From Methylobacterium sp. W2 (lineage in GTDB: Bacteria; Pseudomonadota; Alphaproteobacteria; Rhizobiales; Beijerinckiaceae): DNA of 64,000 nt. How positions within the stretch are numbered: the stretch's first letter is position 1; each line of letters starts with the position of its first letter. The stretch covers positions 1 to 64,000 of the forward strand of contig NZ_VMOA01000013.1 in NCBI RefSeq assembly GCF_020662345.1. Reading direction: 5' to 3'. A program made the position numbers and the translations under genes. Of this stretch, positions 59,218 through 64,000 are shown in pieces. Below the pieces are notes generated by a model. That model made no database searches. It saw nothing but the letters and a program-made list of their open reading frames with translations, and was not told the DNA's origin.

Positions 59218-62147
59218 CAGGCGGGTTCCTTCTCGGCGGCCCGCTCCACCCCCGCCTCGGCGGGGCGGGTGCGCCGCAGGGATTGGTGCGCCAGGGCGAC
59301 GAGCATCAGCGCGCTCGCGCCCACCACCAGCACCATGATCCCGAGATCGAACAGCAGCGCGCTCGCCACCGGGACCTTGCCCAGGAGGCGCGGCTCCCAA
59401 TAGGCGAAATAGGCGGTGAGGAACGGACGCCCGAACAGCCAGGAGCCGGCGCCGACCAGGACGGAGACCAGCAGGCCGATGCCGATCCATGAGATCGGCT
59501 GGATCCGCAGTCGTTCTTCGACCCACTGCGCGCCCTGCGCCAAGTATTGCAGCATGAAGGCGATGGTGAGCGCGATGCCGGCCGCGAAGCCGCCGCCCGG
59601 CAGGTCGTGGCCGCGCAGGAACAGGTGCAGGGCGAGGAGAACGATGAAGGGGAACAGCCACGTCATCACCACGCGGGGGACGAGGAGGGCATCGGCCGCG
59701 GTGTCGCCGAGCTCGCGGCCCTCACGGGCATCGTCATAGGCGTCGTGGTTCACCTGCTGCTTCGGAGGCCCGAGACTGTCGGAGGCGGGGCGGAAGCGCC
59801 GAAGGAGGGCGAACACCGTCAGGCCGACGATGCCCAGCACGCAGATTTCGCCGAGCGTGTCGAAGGCCCGGAAATCCACCAGCAGCACGTTGACGACGTT
59901 ACGCCCGCCCGCCAGCGAGTAGGCCTCCTCGATGAACCAGCGGGCGATGCCGTCGACGGCGGGCCGGGTCATCACGGCATAGGCCAGCCCGGCGAGCCCG
60001 AGGCCGGCAAAGGCGGCGAGGCCGAGATCGATCATCCGTCGGCGGCGGGACCGCGCCTTCTCCCAAGCCGGCGCCGGAATCGCCGCGTCGCGCTTGGGCA
60101 GCCAGCGCAGGCCGAGGAGGAGGAGCACGGTGGTGACGATCTCCACCAGGATCTGTGTCACCGCGAGGTCCGGGGCGGAAAGCCAGAGGAAGGTGAGGCT
60201 GCTCACGAGGCCCGCCCCGCCGACGAAGATGGCGGCGGACAGGCGGTGGTACTTCGCCCGCTCCGCCGCGCCGATGGCGCAGGCCGCGCCGACGAGCCAC
60301 ATCAGTGCGAAGGCGGGGTCGAACTCGGTAGTCTTGCCCGGCGCGAACAGATCGAGCCCCCGTGCGGCCCCCGTCACTAATGCGGCCAGGAGCACGGTGA
60401 GGAAGAGAATGCGCAATTGCGCCTGGAGGCGCTCGGCACCGAGCCCGGCTTCCAGCCGGCGCGCACCGTTCACCAGGCCAGTCATCGTCCGCTCGAACAG
60501 CCAGCCACCGTCGATCCGGTCCATCAGCCAGGGGCCGCCGCGGGGGTTGGTGTTGATCCGCCGCCCGAACGCCAAATAGAGCGCGATGCCGCCCAGCAGC
60601 GCCACGACGCTGAGCGCCAGCGGCGCGTTGAAGCCGTGCCAGATGGCGAGGTCGTAATCCGGTGTCCGTTCGCCGAGGACTGCCCGGACCGCGCCTGCGA
60701 GGAGGGGGCCGATCGTGAGATTCGGCACGAGGCCGATGGCGACGCAGACGAGGACGAGCAACTCGATCGGGATCCGCATCCAGCGGACCGGCTCGTGGGG
60801 CGCGTGCGGCAGGTCGTGCGGGGCGGGTCCGAAGAAGGCCTGCCGGATGAAGCGCACGGAGTAGAGCATGGTGAAGGCGCTCGCCAACGTCGCCAGCACC
60901 GGCAAGGCGAGGTTGAGCAGGTGGCCGTCCGCATTGTCGACCGCCTCCGCCAGGAACATCTCCTTCGACAGGAAGCCGTTGAGGAGCGGCACGCCCGCCA
61001 TCGCGGCGGCGGCCACCATCGCCAGGGTGGCGGTATAAGGCATCGCCCGCCACAGGCCGCTGAGACGGCGCATATCGCGCGTCCCGGTCTCGTGGTCGAT
61101 GATGCCCACCGCCATGAACAGCGAGGCCTTGAACGTCGCGTGGTTCACGGTGTGGAAGATCGCCGCCACGACGGCCAGGGGTGAATCGAGGCCGAGGAGC
61201 AGGGTGATCAGCCCGAGATGGCTGATGGTGGAATAGGCGAGCAGGCCCTTGAGGTCGTGCTGGAAGATCGCGCTCCAGGCGCCCACCAGCATCGTGATCA
61301 TGCCGGCGGTGCCGACGATCCAGTACCAGGCCTCGGTATCGGCCAGCACCGGCCAGAACCGGATCATCAGGAAGATGCCTGCCTTCACCATGGTGGCCGA
61401 ATGCAGATAGGCGCTGATCGGCGTCGGTGCCGCCATGGCGCGCGGCAGCCAGATGTGGAACGGGAACTGCGCCGATTTGGTGAGCGCACCGGCCAGGACC
61501 AGGACCAGGGCCGGCAGGTAGAGCGGGCTGTTGCGGATCGCGTCGCCCGAGGCAAGCACCACCGAGAGGTCGTAGCTGCCGACGATCTGCCCAATGAGCA
61601 CCAGACCGACGAACAGGCAGAGGCCCCCCGCCGCCGTGATGGTGAGAGCCATCCGCGCGCCGTCCCGGGCGGAGGCGTTGTCGGACCAGTAGCCGATGAG
61701 CAGGAACGAGACGATGCTCGTCAATTCCCAGAAGACGAAGAGCTGAATCAGGTTGCCCGAGAGCACGATGCCAAGCATCGCGCCGACGAAGGCGAGGAAA
61801 TACGAGAACAGGCGCGGCACCGGGTCCGCTTCCGCCATGTAATAGCGCGCATAGAGCACCACGAGCGCGCCGATCCCGAGCACTAGGACGGCGAACAGCC
61901 AGGACAGGCCGTCGAGCCGCAGCACGAACCGGACGCCGAGCGTCGGCAGCCAGTCCACCGCCCAGATGACAGGGTCCGGGCCGGCGACGGCAGGGTAGAG
62001 GAACCCGATGCAGGCGAGGCAGGTCACCATCACGAAACCGGCGACGATCGCGGCGGCGTTGCGTGCGTGGCCCGGCAGGCAGATCGCTACGACGCTGCCG
62101 AGGAAGGGCAGGATGGCGGCGGTGGCGAGGAGCAGGTGAGGCGGCAT
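59217..62147 (-). CDS. mnhA: Mrp/Pha antiporter subunit A fused to subunit B
   Basis: 976 residues from ATG 62147. The frame is open further upstream, but that part is Arg/Pro-rich and unlike the family, whereas MPPHLLLATAAILPFLGSVV starts helix 1. Residues about 1-700 form the NuoL-like antiporter core: GNLIQLFVFWELTSIVSFLLIGYW, KSAQFPFHIWLPRAMAAPTPISAYLHSATMVKAGIF and LLAYSTISHLGLI. Residues about 810-965 are an MnhB domain (VVMTWLFPFIVLLALHLFLRGHDLPGGGFAAG). The AB fusion matches PhaA of Sinorhizobium. First gene of the operon. Confidence 0.95.
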   Translation of the reverse strand: MPPHLLLATAAILPFLGSVVAICLPGHARNAAAIVAGFVMVTCLACIGFLYPAVAGPDPVIWAVDWLPTLGVRFVLRLDGLSWLFAVLVLGIGALVVLYARYYMAEADPVPRLFSYFLAFVGAMLGIVLSGNLIQLFVFWELTSIVSFLLIGYWSDNASARDGARMALTITAAGGLCLFVGLVLIGQIVGSYDLSVVLASGDAIRNSPLYLPALVLVLAGALTKSAQFPFHIWLPRAMAAPTPISAYLHSATMVKAGIFLMIRFWPVLADTEAWYWIVGTAGMITMLVGAWSAIFQHDLKGLLAYSTISHLGLITLLLGLDSPLAVVAAIFHTVNHATFKASLFMAVGIIDHETGTRDMRRLSGLWRAMPYTATLAMVAAAAMAGVPLLNGFLSKEMFLAEAVDNADGHLLNLALPVLATLASAFTMLYSVRFIRQAFFGPAPHDLPHAPHEPVRWMRIPIELLVLVCVAIGLVPNLTIGPLLAGAVRAVLGERTPDYDLAIWHGFNAPLALSVVALLGGIALYLAFGRRINTNPRGGPWLMDRIDGGWLFERTMTGLVNGARRLEAGLGAERLQAQLRILFLTVLLAALVTGAARGLDLFAPGKTTEFDPAFALMWLVGAACAIGAAERAKYHRLSAAIFVGGAGLVSSLTFLWLSAPDLAVTQILVEIVTTVLLLLGLRWLPKRDAAIPAPAWEKARSRRRRMIDLGLAAFAGLGLAGLAYAVMTRPAVDGIARWFIEEAYSLAGGRNVVNVLLVDFRAFDTLGEICVLGIVGLTVFALLRRFRPASDSLGPPKQQVNHDAYDDAREGRELGDTAADALLVPRVVMTWLFPFIVLLALHLFLRGHDLPGGGFAAGIALTIAFMLQYLAQGAQWVEERLRIQPISWIGIGLLVSVLVGAGSWLFGRPFLTAYFAYWEPRLLGKVPVASALLFDLGIMVLVVGASALMLVALAHQSLRRTRPAEAGVERAAEKEPA

Positions 62148-62343
62148 CGGCTCGGGCAAGACCCTCGTTGGGCGGGACCGCCATCCATCGGGCGCGAAGG
62201 GGAGTCCAGCGAAGCGAAGAGCGGAGCGCTCGCGCGGATAAGCTGCGGTATAGGCTGCAACATCAGGCGTGGCGAGGGTGGAGAGCCGCGAGAATCCGGG
62301 AATTTCCGCGACATCGAAGGCACTTCCGTCTTCTTTGGCCGGC

Positions 62344-62907
62344 TTATTCCCGTCGGCGCGACACCGGCTTGCTGAGATAGGCCGAGCCGGCGAGGAGGAA
62401 GCGCCAGGGGGTATCCGCCCCGCGCGTGATGCCGATGCGGCGGTCGGCCACGATCTCCGGCGTCGCTTGTCCTCGCTCCAGTTCGAAGGGCGGCCGGTCG
62501 AGGGGGAGGCCGTCATGCAGGCTCGTCACCGCCAGGGCCTGACACAGGCGCCCCGGTCCCGCGCAGAGGAGGCGCAGGGCGTCGAGCCCGCGCCGCTTCC
62601 GCATGGTCTCGATTCCCTGCCCCGGCTCGATCGCGCGGATCAGCACCGCGCTCCCCGGTTCGCAGACGAGGTTGAGGCACCAGTGCATGCCGTAGGACCG
62701 ATAGACATAGGCATGGCCCGGCGGTCCGAACATGCTGGCATTGCGCCGGGTCGGGCCGTTGAAACTATGGGAGGCCGGGTCGCCCCGGTCATAGGCTTCC
62801 GTCTCAACGATGAGGCCGCCGATCCCGGAGACGAGGAGGCGGCAGCCGATCAACTCGGCGGCGACGCTCGCCGCCGGCCGCGCGTAGAAATCCGCGCCGA
62901 GGCTCAC
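62344..62907 (-). CDS. DNA-3-methyladenine glycosylase (AAG/MPG family)
   Basis: A 187-residue base-excision repair enzyme. ADFYARPAASVAAELIGCRLLV is the standard opening. LIVETEAYDRGDPASHSF carries the catalytic Glu and the nucleotide-flipping region, MFGPPGHAYVYRSYGMHWCLN is the DNA-binding core, and RAIEPGQGIETMRKRRG follows. It removes alkylated adenine and hypoxanthine. The start overlaps the RNase HI stop by 4 nt, so the two repair-related enzymes are co-translated. Confidence 0.93.
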   Translation of the reverse strand: MSLGADFYARPAASVAAELIGCRLLVSGIGGLIVETEAYDRGDPASHSFNGPTRRNASMFGPPGHAYVYRSYGMHWCLNLVCEPGSAVLIRAIEPGQGIETMRKRRGLDALRLLCAGPGRLCQALAVTSLHDGLPLDRPPFELERGQATPEIVADRRIGITRGADTPWRFLLAGSAYLSKPVSRRRE

Positions 62908-63623
62908 GGCTTGGCGGAACCGCCATCCAGCACCCGGGCGATGCCGTCCGGCCCGAGTTTCAGCGCCACGCGGATCGCGCGTTCGACGAAGGCCTGGGGC
63001 GTGAGGCCGGCGAGCTTGGCGCCACGCGACACGTCGAGGCCGAGGCCGAGATCGATCGCCACCTGCGTCGTGCGGGGAGCAGGAGCCGGCGGTTCCGCCG
63101 CCACGCCCGGCGTCGGCACCACCGCCGGGACGGCGGGAGCCGCCGGCACGGGCTCACTGGCCGGAGCCAGTCCGAGGGCCTGCCGTCGGCCCTGCGCCGC
63201 CAACCGGTCGGCGCGCTCGTTGCCGACATTGCCGGTATGGCCCCGCACCCAGGTCCATTTCACGTCGCGAGCGGCGTTGAGGGCGTCGAGCTCCTGCATC
63301 AACTCGACGTTCTTCACCGGCCCGGTGCTGGTGCGCCAGCCCTTCGCCTTCCAGCCGCGCATCCACTCGGTCACCGACTTGATGACGTACTGGCTGTCGC
63401 AGCGCATCTCGATCGCGGACCCGGCGGGAAAATGCGACAGGGCCTTGATCGCCGCCGTCAGCTCCATCCGGTTATTGGTGGTGGCGCGGTCGCCACCGCA
63501 GAGCTCCACCTTGCCCTCCGAACCCTCGATCACCACGCCCCAGCCTCCCGGGCCGGGATTCGGATCACAGCCGCCATCGGCATAGGCGACGGCGCGGGCG
63601 AGGGCGGGCTTCGTGGTCGTCAT
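62904..63623 (-). CDS. rnhA: Ribonuclease HI with an extra C-terminal domain
   Basis: 239 residues. The first 150 are a complete RNase HI with catalytic Asp16 (YADGGCDPNPG), Glu54 (NNRMELTAAI), Asp76 (RCDSQYVIKSV), His129 (VRGHTGNVGN) and Asp139 (NERADRLA). It cleaves RNA in RNA-DNA hybrids. Typical RNase HI has about 155 residues. The extra 85 residues comprise a Pro/Ala linker (about 155-195) and a small helical module, LGLDVSRGAKLAGLTPQAFV then ERAIRVALKLGPDGIARVL. That tail may be a DNA- or RNA-binding addition. First gene of the rnhA-AAG pair. Confidence 0.95.
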   Translation of the reverse strand: MTTTKPALARAVAYADGGCDPNPGPGGWGVVIEGSEGKVELCGGDRATTNNRMELTAAIKALSHFPAGSAIEMRCDSQYVIKSVTEWMRGWKAKGWRTSTGPVKNVELMQELDALNAARDVKWTWVRGHTGNVGNERADRLAAQGRRQALGLAPASEPVPAAPAVPAVVPTPGVAAEPPAPAPRTTQVAIDLGLGLDVSRGAKLAGLTPQAFVERAIRVALKLGPDGIARVLDGGSAKP

Positions 63624-63674
63624 GACGCTGATCTCGTGTCCGGGGCAGCGGGGCCCCTAGCACGAGCCGCCGGG

Positions 63675-64000
63675 TCAGGGCGATTGCGGCGCCGCACCTG
63701 CGGGCCGGATCTCGTACTGGATCGGCTTGAAGGCATTGTTGTTCGATTGCAGGGCCGAGCAGGCGGTGAGCCCGATGATGAGGTCGGTCTCCGCCTCGAA
63801 CGTCACGTGATCGCCAGCCCGACTCAGGGGCGGCTCGACCTTCAATTCCCCTGTCTCGCCGTTCACCACGACGTTCATGAACACGTTGAAGGCCACCGGG
63901 ATACGGTCAGGCTCGATGCCGTAGGGAGCGAGTGCGGCGGCGAGGTTGCCGAAGCAACCCCGGTGCGGATGCGCGTCGCCATAGATGATGCGGAACGTAT
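63675..64000 (-). CDS. DUF1989 urea-carboxylase-associated protein, C-terminal part (partial)
   Basis: The frame enters from the right edge and runs 108 residues to its stop. GDAHPHRGCFGNLAAALAPYG, then VAFNVFMNVVVNGETGELKV and ETDLIIGLTACSALQSNNNA-FKPIQYEI, are the characteristic C-terminal blocks of DUF1989 proteins (UAAP1/UAAP2). These sit with urea carboxylase and allophanate hydrolase or with aminomethyltransferase genes. The conserved Cys and His probably bind zinc. Partner genes would lie beyond the window. Confidence 0.8.
   Translation of the reverse strand, partial: TFRIIYGDAHPHRGCFGNLAAALAPYGIEPDRIPVAFNVFMNVVVNGETGELKVEPPLSRAGDHVTFEAETDLIIGLTACSALQSNNNAFKPIQYEIRPAGAAPQSP

Overview
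The window is GC-rich DNA with densely packed genes, from an alphaproteobacterium of the order Hyphomicrobiales. It looks most like Methylobacterium or a close relative. This rests on family content: a NepR/EcfG general stress pair, a HWE-type histidine kinase, an IalB-like protein, a BcsN-like cellulose gene, a PhaA-type antiporter with fused A and B subunits, the xre-metK-trmB order, and a tRNA-Arg(CCU) gene interrupted by a group I intron. The assignment is inference from gene content, not from a marker-gene comparison.

Region by region: 1-6895 is a cellulose synthesis operon (end of bcsA, bcsB, bcsZ, a TPR gene, a BcsN-like gene), each gene overlapping the next by 4-16 nt. 6896-7876 is AT-rich and nearly empty, with one possible 48-residue membrane peptide. 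7877-9719 holds a flavin-dependent monooxygenase with a possible leader ORF and a TetR regulator. 9731-13527 holds a DHH phosphoesterase, nepR-ecfG, an IalB-like protein and a small unknown gene. 13676-17717 holds argH, divergent from a TlpA thioredoxin and a beta-propeller protein, then a palindromic repeat and a small secreted protein behind a candidate EcfG promoter. 17728-25612 holds murJ, sodB, a proline-rich membrane protein, a HWE kinase, trmB, metK and an xre regulator.

25817-26146 (minus strand) is tRNA-Arg(CCU) split by a 253-nt group I intron. The P, Q, R and S core elements are all readable, and an internal guide sequence pairs perfectly with the 5' exon. This is the most distinctive element of the window.

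26209-39022 is an exopolysaccharide locus: CelD-like acetyltransferase, Wzx-type flippase, two glycosyltransferases, a GH5 glycosidase, a VpsF/Wzy-like polymerase, a Wzc/GumC-like co-polymerase with a degenerate P-loop, a GINT1-like protein and a flavoprotein. Together these could build, flip, polymerise and trim a secreted polysaccharide alongside cellulose. 39231-42613 is a PhoQ/PhoP-like two-component pair next to two tandem paralogous small proteins. 42799-47640 carries an MFS transporter, a metallophosphoesterase with a six-codon leader, an ArsB/NhaD-type transporter and two tandem DUF606 transporters. 47948-48462 carries two small genes, one BrnA-like.

49237-50676 is a conspicuously AT-rich parallel beta-helix gene that looks acquired. 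50708-54265 holds a class A penicillin-binding protein and a pirin. 54335-62147 is given to cation/proton exchange: a KefC-type antiporter converging on a complete mnhA(B)CDEFG (Mrp/Pha) operon. 62344-64000 holds a 3-methyladenine glycosylase overlapping RNase HI, and a partial DUF1989 (urea-carboxylase-associated) gene at the edge.
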